Below, one piece after another: positions 13,879 through 23,872 of a DNA stretch of 64,000 bases. Position 1 is the first letter of the stretch. Each line of letters begins with the position of its first letter. Source of the stretch: Pseudoalteromonas sp. XI10. Its GTDB lineage: Bacteria > Pseudomonadota > Gammaproteobacteria > Enterobacterales > Alteromonadaceae. Both the position numbers and the translations under genes were made by a program. Where the stretch lies: the NCBI RefSeq assembly GCF_001469895.1, contig NZ_LOPY01000011.1:109928-173927 (forward strand), read 5' to 3'. The notes under the pieces are model-generated. The model was not told the DNA's origin. It searched no databases and was given only the letters and a program-made list of their open reading frames with translations.

Positions 13879-14511
13879 TTACGCAGTTAGTACGAAGCAA
13901 TCAAGGTAACCTTCTTTGCTTGCATCTAATTTATTCATTGGTGTAGCGTTGTGCCATACTTCACGGTCATTAATCAGTGCGAACATGCCGTCTTTGATTT
14001 CCATTTTGAAACATGGCTCAGCTTGTTGGTGTTCATAAACAAGCAACTCACCACCTTCTAGGTTTTCGTGTGATACACCACATACGCATACGTGATCAAA
14101 ACCATCTTGGTGAACACCTTCTGGCGCAGCTGGTGTGTCACTGTCGATCGCAAGCATTCTGAATTGGTGAATTTCAATAACGCGATCATCGCTGATACCC
14201 GTCATATCACGGAACTGATTAACGATTTGCTTCATGCCATCAGTCGCTAATAAGCTATCTTCTAGATTTTCATAAGTACGCTCAACATTACCTTGGAATG
14301 TATTGATTGAGTCATCTTGCACGAATGCTTTTGTTGGTTGTAGTTTTAATTCACCATCAACAACTTTAATTACTGAATAACGACGCTTACGAAATTCACC
14401 ATCTGCGTATGGGTTAGCAGGTAGGTTAGCAAAAGAAGGCTTAACTGCGTCAATGTGCGCTTGGCTTACAAAACGAAGTTGTAGAAGGTTCTGGTTGTTT
14501 AATGTAGTCAT
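13879..14511 (-). CDS. 2OG-Fe dioxygenase (PF10014 type, free amino-acid hydroxylase-like)
   Basis: A 210-residue protein that I assign to the 2OG-Fe dioxygenase family containing Bacillus L-isoleucine 4-hydroxylase. Iron ligands are read as His134 and Asp136 in PEGVHQDGFDHV and His187 in EVWHNATP. Upstream residues VIEIHQFRML and the GGELLVYE strand fit the barrel. Characterised members hydroxylate free aliphatic amino acids, so an amino-acid substrate is likely (inference). It is the first gene of a two-gene unit with the downstream class V PLP enzyme. No transporter is adjacent. Confidence 0.85.
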   Translation of the reverse strand: MTTLNNQNLLQLRFVSQAHIDAVKPSFANLPANPYADGEFRKRRYSVIKVVDGELKLQPTKAFVQDDSINTFQGNVERTYENLEDSLLATDGMKQIVNQFRDMTGISDDRVIEIHQFRMLAIDSDTPAAPEGVHQDGFDHVCVCGVSHENLEGGELLVYEHQQAEPCFKMEIKDGMFALINDREVWHNATPMNKLDASKEGYLDCFVLTA

Positions 14512-14655
14512 TTCGATCTCGCCTTAATACGTTGAGAATATTGGCGAGGATTTTAATTCAATTAGCAGGGAATATTTGCGTTTTTATGTAAACCAGCAAG
14601 GTTTATTGGATAATTTTAAGATCGTTATAGACATTTTTTAGAATATTTAATCTAA

Positions 14656-14688
14656 AAAATAAAAACAGCCACAAATGTGGCTGTTTTA
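14656..14688 (-). terminator. Terminator of the large lipoprotein gene
   Basis: The stem AACAGCCAC / GTGGCTGTT has A-rich sequence on the left, making a minus-strand rho-independent terminator just beyond the stop at 14711. Confidence 0.85.
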
Positions 14689-14710
14689 GGTTGCACAATT
14701 TACGACAAGT

Positions 14711-17700
14711 TTAATTGCTCATAGAAAGGGAAACTTGATCTTGTGACTGGCAACTATTGCCTGCTAAATACTTACAGAAAACGAGTTCGGTGCGATTGTT
14801 GCTTATAAGCTCAAGCAGCGTGTCTTGGCCATTTTCAATAAATGACAATTTACCATCAACCAATTGAACACCCGTGATGCTTTGATCTCCAATCGTCAGT
14901 AAGTAATCGTAAGACTGACTATTTTCATTATAATCCTGCTCACTTAATGACCATGTTGTACCATCGCTTTCATATAAAGTGAAACTATATAAGTCGTAGT
15001 CGTAGAATTTATCAACTGCTGTTGAAGTAGCATAATCATGTACATATAGATGTGCAGATGATTTTTCTAGCACCCCAGTACCATTATCATCGAACGCCAC
15101 AGTACGCTCGACAAAATAGCGGGCTCCATCAATAGCAATCAGCTTGTAAACAAACTCACCATAAATGTAACATGTATCCAAGCTAGTATCACAGAAGTCA
15201 GTTGTTTCCCAACCTCCTGAGCTAGTATCTACATAAAGCCTTCTAATATAGCGGTTATTAATAAAGCTTCCTTGATATGAACTTGTTCCAAAGGTAAAGA
15301 AGATTTCACCATCGTCATAAATTTGGATTTCAGCCCAATGCGAATCAATATCATGACCCTCTCTGAACTGATGACGACCAGAAAAATTACTTACATTAAT
15401 GGCTACTTCATTGCGTTTAACAAACATGCCTGCATCAACATAGTCCCCCTCGTTATCATTACCCTTATCTAAAAATTGGTAACCAACGTTGATGTTTTTA
15501 GTAAAATAGAGTGTATCTGTTGAATTATCACTGCTGTGATTAAGTACTAAATTGCTATCAATGATCTGCCAACTAAACGTATCTTGCTCATCACTCAAAA
15601 TATCTATGTAAGAGCCTGTTCCATCAGCATTGATCTGCATATTTAATAGCACTCCTCCTTGTTCAGCGCTTACAGCCCATTGCCCTACGACATCATCACT
15701 AACAATGGCAATTTCATCGCCATCAGAAAATGCATAAACATTGGAACTTTCAGTACTAGTATTCACTAAAACGTCATTCTCATAATAGCTATATTCAACT
15801 GTTAGCCAATGCCAATTAAGCCCTTTTTCTGCCATTGGCATTAATTCAGCGTAACTAATCTCCGTGCGATATTGAACCTCTGTCATGCCATCAGGGAAAG
15901 AGATATATTCTTCCACGACAATACTATCGATAGGTGATAACTCAATGTGATCATCAACTTCATACCAGTTGATATTTGAACTACCGTTGAGAGTTACAGC
16001 GCCAGTGTTATCTGCATTTAGTAATAAGCCCAAGGCTGGTGCATTATATAAATCACTATTATTTAAAATATACTCGCCAGCGGCTAATAATGCAGGTTTA
16101 AATGTTGCTGTAATTTCGCAATCAGCACCTGTGGTATAGACAAGGTAATAAGCTCCTTCGATATATCCCTCGCATCCTGTAATTTCGTCAACAACATACC
16201 CTTCATCAGGGCTAATTACGAAAGACGCGTATTGGTACCAATACGAAGTTTGACTGCTAGGTGAGAGACTACCATTCTGAGATGGGTTTACTGTTAACGT
16301 TACTTTAGGGCGCTTAGGTAAGTAGCTAATCTGCGTATCAGCTGAACAACTGCTTCCTTGCTGATATCGGCAAATAGTAACAGCATTTTCATCCGCAGAA
16401 ACCAGCTCAACAAACCACGTATTGCCATCAACTTGATAGCTTAATACGCCATCATTGAACGTTGCTATATGCTCAACACCATCAAAACGGACAACATACT
16501 CTTCTTCACCTAAATCATTGTATTGAATGTAAATAGCATCTGTAGAGCTATCATCTTTGTAAAGAGAAATCGCACCATCTAATAGCTCTTCAGTAAAAGC
16601 TGAGTATGACAAGTCTTTACTATATTCATAAATGAATACCGATTTAACTTCATCATATGCCTCACCAGCCATAGTGTAATAAGTTAGCGTTCTAATTATG
16701 TAGTAGGTGCTACCAACGATATTAATGAATTCATGTTGCATTTCACTTTCAAGGTAACAGTCATCAGCAAAGCCATCACAACTTGAAACAAGACCATATG
16801 TTTCTGAATAAAAACGTTTTCTAGAGAAGTTGCCATCTTCAATATGACCTTGGAAACTTGAATTACCTAAACCAATAGCAACACTACCATCAGGATAAAT
16901 ATTCAAATCATAAGATTGAGACGTACCAACAAAACCATGCCAACGACCAATAATATCCTCATTGGTTGTTGTTACATTCGCTTTTTTAACCATTAAGCCT
17001 GTTAATGTATTACTTGGCTCATCAAAACTAGTGTCTAATGCAACCACTTGGTAGCCCGCAGAGAGAGCTTTTGTAAACCAAAACTCAATTAACCCAGTTT
17101 CACCGTTTTCATCATAACTAATAGATAACTTAGTATCATTGAGCTCCCAACTAAATACCTCAGTACTCTCACCCGTTACATCCCCTGTACCATCGGCATA
17201 AAAGCGCAAAGTTTCAGGTTCATCATCAGATGACGCAGAATCATAATCATTGTCTCTTAGGTCTAAAACCCATGTGTTTTCGGTTAACTCTGTAGTATTT
17301 AGTGCTATTGTTTTAGCTTTATCAATCAGGTTAGTTGTATAGGTTCGAGTAATTGAAGGTTCCACAACGGGTTCACTACCATTTTGGTAGTCCAATGTTC
17401 TTTGTGTGGTTTGAGTCACTTCAATCGTTCTGAAAACCTCATTTTCTGCTAAAACTTGAAAACTAATATCTGTTAATTTTGTTTGCCCAATATAAGATTC
17501 ATTGCCATCGTTATATTCATCAGTATAAGTCACTACACTATTTGCTAGTGCTAAGGTATACACCCCTGATTCTTTACTCATTGTCAGTGTTGAGCTTGTA
17601 TTTGCATTAAGTTCACCTGTACCGTCACTTGCCAGAACAAGGTGATATGCATCATTGTTATAATAACGAGGTGAGTTAACTATAAAATCACCGACAATAG

Positions 17701-18715
17701 GCTCATCGCTATCAGAAACTAAGTTTTCATCTTTTTTAATTTCTTCTTTCGTCTCTTCAATGAGATCTGGATCTTTCTCATTTACTTCATCTTCAAAATT
17801 CTTAGCGATATCTTCGTCACTGACAAGATCGAGTGTGCTTTCGACGCCTTCAGGGAGAACATAATCTGCATTATCCACGATGATTTTGATGAGAGTTGCC
17901 AATAAGATCTTTTCGTCAGCATCAACATTTAGCAGTGCTGCGTTTAGCTCTTCGACTGATTGAGGCTCTTCATTATTACGCGTTAAAAGCGCATATTCTG
18001 CGGTCGTTACATTCGTGATGTTGACGCCAAAGTTGTCTTCACTATCAAGCGTATTATCCTCACCAGCCTGTTCCAATAACGCTTGAATTGAGCTTAGCTG
18101 TGAAACAAAAACAACCCCAGGATTGGTGCTATCAAGACCTTTTGCTTTAACCAGCACAAGCTTATCACTTGCAGATTCGTCCACTACAAGCTCTATCGAA
18201 TAGCGCCCGGTTTGATCTGCATTGACCGAAAAGATGTCACTACCAACATTAATCTCTAACTCTGCATTAGCGATTGGCTGATCCGTTACTATCCCGGTAA
18301 TTGTCACTGTTGATACATTTCGTTTAAATATAACACTATGCTTTGCTGAAGCTGTTGCCCCATCGTTATCGGTTACAGTGACAGTGAAATTAACCGTTGT
18401 ATCAGCGTCTATATCGGGTGTTTGAAAAGTAGCTTCAGCACTCGTTAATCCATCACTTTGTACAAAGTCAAAACTAGCATCAGATGTCCAACTGTAAGAG
18501 GCAATGCTACCGTCACTATCTGTGGCAGCAGCACTTAATTTAAAAGAAGTCTGCTCTGCACCTTCTGATTCGGCACTAATAGTAACTGTTGGACTTTGAT
18601 TAACGGGGTCTACAGGATCTGGTTTAGTTTCAGAGTCACTACCTCCACCTCCCCCACACCCAACTAAAAATAAGGTACCAATAACTGCAGCCAACAGCCG
18701 CTTATGAATTAACAT
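14711..18715 (-). CDS. Giant lipoprotein with REJ/PKD-like domain and duplicated C-terminal modules
   Basis: About 1334 residues. The start is placed at the ATG at 18715 (MLIHKRLLAAVIGTLFLVGC) because it gives a lipoprotein signal with lipobox LVGC, followed by a poly-Gly linker, and has GGAG upstream. The longer frame from 18760 would bury the signal. Domains: a PKD/REJ-like beta-sandwich (about 35-135), a carboxypeptidase-regulatory-like domain, an acidic helical linker, then two large homologous modules separated by a bacterial Ig-like repeat of NPSQNGSLSPSS type. Each module repeats elements such as DGTG...FSW, GYQ..., GRWHGF/GRHQF and a C-terminal CxYxxGxSC. Probably a surface-exposed outer-membrane lipoprotein. 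The function is unknown. Confidence 0.85.
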   Translation of the reverse strand: MLIHKRLLAAVIGTLFLVGCGGGGGSDSETKPDPVDPVNQSPTVTISAESEGAEQTSFKLSAAATDSDGSIASYSWTSDASFDFVQSDGLTSAEATFQTPDIDADTTVNFTVTVTDNDGATASAKHSVIFKRNVSTVTITGIVTDQPIANAELEINVGSDIFSVNADQTGRYSIELVVDESASDKLVLVKAKGLDSTNPGVVFVSQLSSIQALLEQAGEDNTLDSEDNFGVNITNVTTAEYALLTRNNEEPQSVEELNAALLNVDADEKILLATLIKIIVDNADYVLPEGVESTLDLVSDEDIAKNFEDEVNEKDPDLIEETKEEIKKDENLVSDSDEPIVGDFIVNSPRYYNNDAYHLVLASDGTGELNANTSSTLTMSKESGVYTLALANSVVTYTDEYNDGNESYIGQTKLTDISFQVLAENEVFRTIEVTQTTQRTLDYQNGSEPVVEPSITRTYTTNLIDKAKTIALNTTELTENTWVLDLRDNDYDSASSDDEPETLRFYADGTGDVTGESTEVFSWELNDTKLSISYDENGETGLIEFWFTKALSAGYQVVALDTSFDEPSNTLTGLMVKKANVTTTNEDIIGRWHGFVGTSQSYDLNIYPDGSVAIGLGNSSFQGHIEDGNFSRKRFYSETYGLVSSCDGFADDCYLESEMQHEFINIVGSTYYIIRTLTYYTMAGEAYDEVKSVFIYEYSKDLSYSAFTEELLDGAISLYKDDSSTDAIYIQYNDLGEEEYVVRFDGVEHIATFNDGVLSYQVDGNTWFVELVSADENAVTICRYQQGSSCSADTQISYLPKRPKVTLTVNPSQNGSLSPSSQTSYWYQYASFVISPDEGYVVDEITGCEGYIEGAYYLVYTTGADCEITATFKPALLAAGEYILNNSDLYNAPALGLLLNADNTGAVTLNGSSNINWYEVDDHIELSPIDSIVVEEYISFPDGMTEVQYRTEISYAELMPMAEKGLNWHWLTVEYSYYENDVLVNTSTESSNVYAFSDGDEIAIVSDDVVGQWAVSAEQGGVLLNMQINADGTGSYIDILSDEQDTFSWQIIDSNLVLNHSSDNSTDTLYFTKNINVGYQFLDKGNDNEGDYVDAGMFVKRNEVAINVSNFSGRHQFREGHDIDSHWAEIQIYDDGEIFFTFGTSSYQGSFINNRYIRRLYVDTSSGGWETTDFCDTSLDTCYIYGEFVYKLIAIDGARYFVERTVAFDDNGTGVLEKSSAHLYVHDYATSTAVDKFYDYDLYSFTLYESDGTTWSLSEQDYNENSQSYDYLLTIGDQSITGVQLVDGKLSFIENGQDTLLELISNNRTELVFCKYLAGNSCQSQDQVSLSMSN

Positions 18716-18787
18716 ACATACTCCATTATATTCACTTATAGCAGGGAAATTCTTAGCCATGTAAACGCTAAATCCCTTAACGTTGAT

Positions 18788-18812
18788 AAAAAGCCACAGC
18801 GAACTGTGGCTC
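18788..18812 (-). terminator. Hairpin between the two lipoprotein genes
   Basis: The stem AGCCACAG / CTGTGGCT with AAAAA on its left side acts on the minus-strand transcript after the lipoprotein ending at 18822. It may allow some read-through to the giant lipoprotein gene downstream. Confidence 0.75.
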
Positions 18813-18821
18813 TTGGTTTAC

Positions 18822-19826
18822 TCAATTAATTGCTTTTCTTACTTGTTGAAGCTGCTCCTGAAAAGAGAGGCCTCTCAGATCACCCAAACCAGCAGCCATG
18901 GTCAATGCATAAATTTCACTTTCTAGACTCAGCATGTGCGCTTCAACAGTGTCTTTATCAATAGCCGATTTTTGGGCTAAGTACTCAGCATAGAGACTAT
19001 TAATACGATCGATTTGTAATGACAATAAAGCAGCTTGTTGTTTAATTTGCTCGTACTCACGATAGTTAGCTTTACTAAATGTTTCACCTTGCTCTAATTG
19101 TTTTCGAACGTCCTGATAAACTGTCGGAAATATATCGACTTTTTTTGAGTTAGCTAGCCCATAAATTTTTTCGATATACTGAGAGAAATAAAACTGTACA
19201 ACGGCGTCTTTTTCTAAATCAATGAGTTGCTCTAATAGCTTAGGTACATACTCAGCAACTTGCTGCTCTTGCCCGTCAATGAGCATTTCCTTTAATTGTT
19301 GATGTTGCTTATCGAGCTCTCGATAACGCTTTTCATAAGATGTTTCAGCATCCAATTGATCTAAAATGGCAAACTCATCTCTAATTGGCTGTAAAACCGA
19401 TGTGATCCTTTGCTTGGCAAGCTGCGCTTCAGTAACCAAGGAAATGACCTCCTGACTTTGAGACATGACTTCATCTGCAACCGTGTCAGATGAGAACAGT
19501 GACGCACTTTTTAAAGCATGTTCAGGAGCTAAACGCAGTTCATTAAACTCAGGCTCAAGCACCGCCCAAACTTTACGAGCCTTAGCTACACGCTCCTCAT
19601 CAAATTGCGCTAAGTTCTCCGTATCTATTTGGTTATAAGCTGTCAGTGCTTCTTGGAAAACACTTTGGGCTTTTTCATAGGCTGCCTGTATTTGTTCGGG
19701 GGTCGCCTGTTCTTCTCCTGTAATACTACTCGCAAGAGAACCTAAATCTTGCTGAACAGAATCAATGGTTTTACACCCTGATAAAGAGAATAAAAGTAAT
19801 GAGCTAATTATGGCGAACTTGTTCAT
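18822..19826 (-). CDS. Coiled-coil-rich lipoprotein
   Basis: 334 residues from the ATG at 19826 (MNKFAIISSLLLFSLSGC), with lipobox LSGC at the signal peptide end. The ATG overlaps the stop of the upstream gene as TAATG, and GGAG precedes it, so the genes are translationally coupled. The mature part is charged and almost wholly helical, rich in Gln, Glu and Lys heptads, suggesting a periplasmic coiled coil. I recognise no catalytic motif. Tight coupling to an outer-membrane barrel gene suggests the two act together, for example as an envelope spacer or barrel partner (inference). Confidence 0.8.
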   Translation of the reverse strand: MNKFAIISSLLLFSLSGCKTIDSVQQDLGSLASSITGEEQATPEQIQAAYEKAQSVFQEALTAYNQIDTENLAQFDEERVAKARKVWAVLEPEFNELRLAPEHALKSASLFSSDTVADEVMSQSQEVISLVTEAQLAKQRITSVLQPIRDEFAILDQLDAETSYEKRYRELDKQHQQLKEMLIDGQEQQVAEYVPKLLEQLIDLEKDAVVQFYFSQYIEKIYGLANSKKVDIFPTVYQDVRKQLEQGETFSKANYREYEQIKQQAALLSLQIDRINSLYAEYLAQKSAIDKDTVEAHMLSLESEIYALTMAAGLGDLRGLSFQEQLQQVRKAIN

Positions 19827-20767
19827 TAATAGCTCCACTGCAAACCAACTGCAAAAGACACATTACTATATTCAACTTCAGGCACGCGCAGACGTTGACC
19901 ATTTTCAAGATTCTTAGTCACTATATCGCGAGATTTGTATTGCGCATCAATACCGCCCATTAACGCAATATGTGACATTATTTGATAACGTAGCCCGACT
20001 CGCCCTAACACACCCCAGCCATTAAAACTGTCGGTTAATGTAGTTGTTTCAAATTGAGTATTTTGAATTTCAGAGTACATGGGTGTACTCAATTCAGCTT
20101 CTGCATACCAGCTGTACTTATTAAAACTGTCTTTTAAACGACTATCGTAACGGGCACCTAAAGTAAGCAAGATACCCATTTGATCTTCTGACACAGAGAC
20201 CACGGGGCGTAGCTGAGAGTTATAATCTTGTTGGTCGCCCACATTGTTCGCGTTATTCATACCCGGTAAGGTAAAACGAGCGGGGTTATCTGGATCATCT
20301 GAGATAGCAATCAGTGCCTCATCAAATGCCGCTGCACCTGGTTGCACAAAAGCAAAATTTGAGCGTGTAAAACTAGAAGTAAAAAACTTAGTGCCTAAAG
20401 TAAACTGTATGGCTTTTGAAAAATTATAAGCACCTTTAAAACCGATCTCATTCGCTTTTGTTTTAAATGCATTTTCTTGAATATCGCCAAACTCTGCCAA
20501 ATGCCAAGTTTCAGTTTCAATTTCAGTAGAAATTGTTGCAGCACTTTCAATATAGAATCCCCAATCATCATCAATCCCTGTGTATGATATCTGTCGTATT
20601 GCGGGATTGGTCACATCAATTGACTGGCTCAACTTGCCAAACCCTGCTACATCATTGAGAGTCTCACTATAGCTAATCGTTTCAAAACCGAGTCGGACTT
20701 CACTAAAAGAGGGGTTAACAGCAAGAGCCGAACCACTAAGGGGGAGTAAAAGAAGAAGTGCTTTCAT
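19826..20767 (-). CDS. Outer membrane beta-barrel protein
   Basis: 313 residues with an N-terminal signal peptide (KALLLLLPLSGSALA) and alternating amphipathic strands ending in an aromatic residue (LQWSY), the C-terminal signature recognised by the BAM complex. It is not assignable to a named porin family from sequence alone. It is the first gene of a unit with the coupled lipoprotein downstream (1-bp overlap). The start ATG at 20767 directly precedes the signal peptide. Confidence 0.8.
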   Translation of the reverse strand: MKALLLLLPLSGSALAVNPSFSEVRLGFETISYSETLNDVAGFGKLSQSIDVTNPAIRQISYTGIDDDWGFYIESAATISTEIETETWHLAEFGDIQENAFKTKANEIGFKGAYNFSKAIQFTLGTKFFTSSFTRSNFAFVQPGAAAFDEALIAISDDPDNPARFTLPGMNNANNVGDQQDYNSQLRPVVSVSEDQMGILLTLGARYDSRLKDSFNKYSWYAEAELSTPMYSEIQNTQFETTTLTDSFNGWGVLGRVGLRYQIMSHIALMGGIDAQYKSRDIVTKNLENGQRLRVPEVEYSNVSFAVGLQWSY

Positions 20768-20929
20768 TGTTCAATTCCTTGATTTGCAAAATCTATGCAG
20801 CCAAGAAATGATGTCCGCCTTCCTTGGTTACAACATTAAACACAAAGTTACAACTGTTAACTTTTAACAATAATCAGTGTAGACAAATGTATTAATTTTA
20901 CAAACCAAACTGAACAAAAACTTAATAAA

Positions 20930-20955
20930 AAAGCCCGCTAGGTGCGGGCTTTTAT
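20930..20955 (-). terminator. Intrinsic terminator of acnB
   Basis: The stem AAAGCCCGC / GCGGGCTTT with an A-run to the left lies about 25 bp past the acnB stop codon on the minus strand. Confidence 0.9.
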
Positions 20956-20979
20956 ACTAGTAAATTTAATTATTACTAA

Positions 20980-23577
20980 TTATACAGCTTGCTGAACGAT
21001 CACTTGGTCTGCCTTTTTAGTGTATTGAGGCATACGGTGGAAGTTCAGGTAACGATAAGTATCAGCTGCAGTTGCATTGATCTTATCTGAATACTCTTGG
21101 TACTCAGCAGGTGTAGGTAATTTACCTAAGATTGCCGCTACTGCTGCAAGCTCAGCTGATGCTAAGAATACGTTAGCGCCAGTACCTAGACGGTTAGGGA
21201 AGTTACGCGTAGAGGTAGATACAACAGTTGCTTTATCAGCAACACGTGCTTGGTTACCCATACATAGTGAACACCCTGGAGTTTCGATACGCGCACCTAC
21301 GCGACCAAAGATACCGTAGTAACCTTCATCAGTAAGCTGGTCTTTATCCATCTTCGTTGGTGGTGCAACCCAAAGTTGAGTTGGGATACGGCCACTGAAA
21401 CCATCTAGTAGTTTACCTGCAGCACGGAAGTGACCGATGTTAGTCATACAAGAACCGATGAATACTTCGTCGATTTTCTCGCCTGTTACGTCAGAAAGAA
21501 GACGTGCATCATCTGGGTCATTTGGAGCACAAAGGATTGGCTCTTTAATTTCTGCAAGATCGATTTCGATTACATGCTTGTACTCTGCATCAGCGTCAGC
21601 TTCCATAAGTTCAGGGTTAGCTAACCACTCTTGCATTGCATTGATACGACGCTCAATAGTACGAACATCACCGTAACCTTCAGAGATCATCCATTTAAGC
21701 ATTACGATGTTTGACTCTAGGTATTCAGCGATAGACTCTTTAGAAAGTTTAACTGTACAACCTGCAGCTGAACGCTCAGCTGACGCATCAGAAAGCTCGA
21801 AAGCTTGCTCAACTGTTAGGTGCTCAACACCTTCGATTTCTAGTACACGACCAGAGAATTCGTTGATCTTACCTTTCTTCTCAACAGTAAGAAGACCTTC
21901 TTTAATACCGTAGTAAGGGATAGCATGTACTAGATCACGTAATGTGATACCTGGCTGCATTTCACCTTTGAAACGTACTAAGATTGACTCAGGCATATCA
22001 AGAGGCATTACACCAGTTGCTGCTGCGAATGCTACCGCACCTGAACCCGCTGGGAATGAAATACCTAGAGGGAAACGAGTATGCGAGTCACCACCAGTAC
22101 CTACTGTATCTGGTAATAACATACGGTTTAACCATGAGTGGATTACACCGTCACCTGGACGTAGTGATACACCACCACGGTTCATGATGAAATCAGGAAG
22201 TGTGTGGTGAGTGTTTACGTCGATTGGCTTAGGATAAGCTGATGTATGACAGAAAGACTGCATTGTTAGATCTGCAGAGAAACCTAAACATGCTAGATCT
22301 TTAAGTTCGTCACGCGTCATAGGACCTGTTGTATCTTGCGAACCAACAGTTGTCATTTTCGGCTCACAGTATTGGCCAGGACGTACGCCAGGCATGTTAC
22401 ATGCTTTACCAACCATCTTCTGAGCTAATGTGAAGCCTTTACCAGAATCAGTTACAAGAGCAGGCTTACGGAAGATATCTTCAGCTTCCATACCTAGTGA
22501 TGCACGCGCTTTATCAGTTAAACCACGACCGATGATTAGTGGAATACGACCACCAGCACGCACTTCATCAAGAATTACGTCTGATTTAAGAGAGAAAGTA
22601 GAGATTACTTCATCAGTACCGTGACGCTTAACAACACCTTCGTATGGGAAGATATCGATTTGGTCACCCATGTTTAGCTCATCAACAGGTAGTTCAATTG
22701 GTAATGCACCAGAGTCTTCCATTGTGTTGAAGAAGATAGGAGCGATTTTACCACCTAAACATACACCACCAACGCGTTTGTTTGGTACGTGAGGAATATC
22801 ATCACCCATGAACCAAAGTACAGAGTTAGTTGCAGATTTACGAGAAGAACCCGTACCAACTACATCACCAACGTATGCAAGAGGTAAACCTTTCGTTTTA
22901 AGCTCTTCTAGTTGTGAGATTGGACCAACTTCACCTGGTTTTTCAGGATTGATACCATCACGTTCGTTCTTCAGCATTGCTAAAGCGTGTAGTGGAATAT
23001 CAGGGCGAGACCATGCATCTGGTGCAGGAGAAAGGTCATCTGTATTTGTTTCGCCAGTTACTTTGAATACGGTAACTGAGATTTTTTCAGCAACTGCAGG
23101 CTTGTTTACAAACCATTCTGCATTTGCCCAAGATTCGATTACTTGCTTAGCAAATTCGTTACCTGCTTTCGCTTTTTCTTCTACATCATAGAAAGCATCG
23201 AACATTAATAATGTGTTTGATAAACCTTTAACAACGATCGGCGCTAACGCTTCGTCATCTAGAAGATCAATCATAGGTGCGATGTTGTAACCACCTAGCA
23301 TAGTACCAAGTAGCTCAGCTGCTTTTTCTTTTGATACAAGTGGAGAGCTCGCTTCACCTTTTGCAACTGCAGCTAAGAAACCTGCTTTGATGTAAGCAGC
23401 ATCATCAACACCTGGTGGTACACGGTTAACTAGAAGATCAACGATAAACTCTTCTTCGCCTGCCGGTGGGTTTTTGATTAATTCAATAAGATCAGCCGTT
23501 TGCTGAGCATCTAATGGCGCTGGTACGATACCTAACGCGGCACGTTCTTCTACGTGTTTACGATATTCTTGTAGCAC
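20980..23577 (-). CDS. acnB: Aconitate hydratase B
   Basis: TCA-cycle aconitase, also known to process 2-methylisocitrate. Like E. coli AcnB it starts with the HEAT-like domain ([26 protein letters not shown]), then the swivelling domain ([18 protein letters not shown]), then the 4Fe-4S core. Cluster cysteines are seen in [11 protein letters not shown] and [12 protein letters not shown] near the C-terminus. It uses a GTG start at 23577, since no nearby ATG exists and the N-terminus aligns with E. coli from that codon; AGAGGG lies upstream. It is 865 residues, as expected. An AcnA paralogue lies at 50187. Confidence 0.97.
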   Translation of the reverse strand: MLQEYRKHVEERAALGIVPAPLDAQQTADLIELIKNPPAGEEEFIVDLLVNRVPPGVDDAAYIKAGFLAAVAKGEASSPLVSKEKAAELLGTMLGGYNIAPMIDLLDDEALAPIVVKGLSNTLLMFDAFYDVEEKAKAGNEFAKQVIESWANAEWFVNKPAVAEKISVTVFKVTGETNTDDLSPAPDAWSRPDIPLHALAMLKNERDGINPEKPGEVGPISQLEELKTKGLPLAYVGDVVGTGSSRKSATNSVLWFMGDDIPHVPNKRVGGVCLGGKIAPIFFNTMEDSGALPIELPVDELNMGDQIDIFPYEGVVKRHGTDEVISTFSLKSDVILDEVRAGGRIPLIIGRGLTDKARASLGMEAEDIFRKPALVTDSGKGFTLAQKMVGKACNMPGVRPGQYCEPKMTTVGSQDTTGPMTRDELKDLACLGFSADLTMQSFCHTSAYPKPIDVNTHHTLPDFIMNRGGVSLRPGDGVIHSWLNRMLLPDTVGTGGDSHTRFPLGISFPAGSGAVAFAAATGVMPLDMPESILVRFKGEMQPGITLRDLVHAIPYYGIKEGLLTVEKKGKINEFSGRVLEIEGVEHLTVEQAFELSDASAERSAAGCTVKLSKESIAEYLESNIVMLKWMISEGYGDVRTIERRINAMQEWLANPELMEADADAEYKHVIEIDLAEIKEPILCAPNDPDDARLLSDVTGEKIDEVFIGSCMTNIGHFRAAGKLLDGFSGRIPTQLWVAPPTKMDKDQLTDEGYYGIFGRVGARIETPGCSLCMGNQARVADKATVVSTSTRNFPNRLGTGANVFLASAELAAVAAILGKLPTPAEYQEYSDKINATAADTYRYLNFHRMPQYTKKADQVIVQQAV

Positions 23578-23823
23578 AATATTGCCCTCTTGGTGACGTG
23601 AAAGTACTCGGTAGTATTAAGCTAAATACCAATTAAGACCCAGTACCTTTAGTATTCTGACAGTTAATTATAAAGCTTTTAAGTATAGATGAAAATCCAT
23701 GCTGTAAGTAAGGAGTTTAATATTCACTATAAGTAGCATGAATAGTACTAGAAAAAAACTCTATTCAAATGAATATTTATTAAGAATCATTCCTATCTAC
23801 TTACTTTATAGGTTATAAAAATG

Positions 23824-23850
23824 AAAAAACCCAGCACAAGGCTGGGTTTT
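23824..23850 (-). terminator. Terminator of the OmpA-like gene
   Basis: The stem AAAACCCAGC / GCTGGGTTTT with a short loop and flanking A-run lies about 22 bp past the stop codon at 23873. Confidence 0.9.
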
Positions 23851-23872
23851 CAAATTTGCGTAAAGGGTTAGA

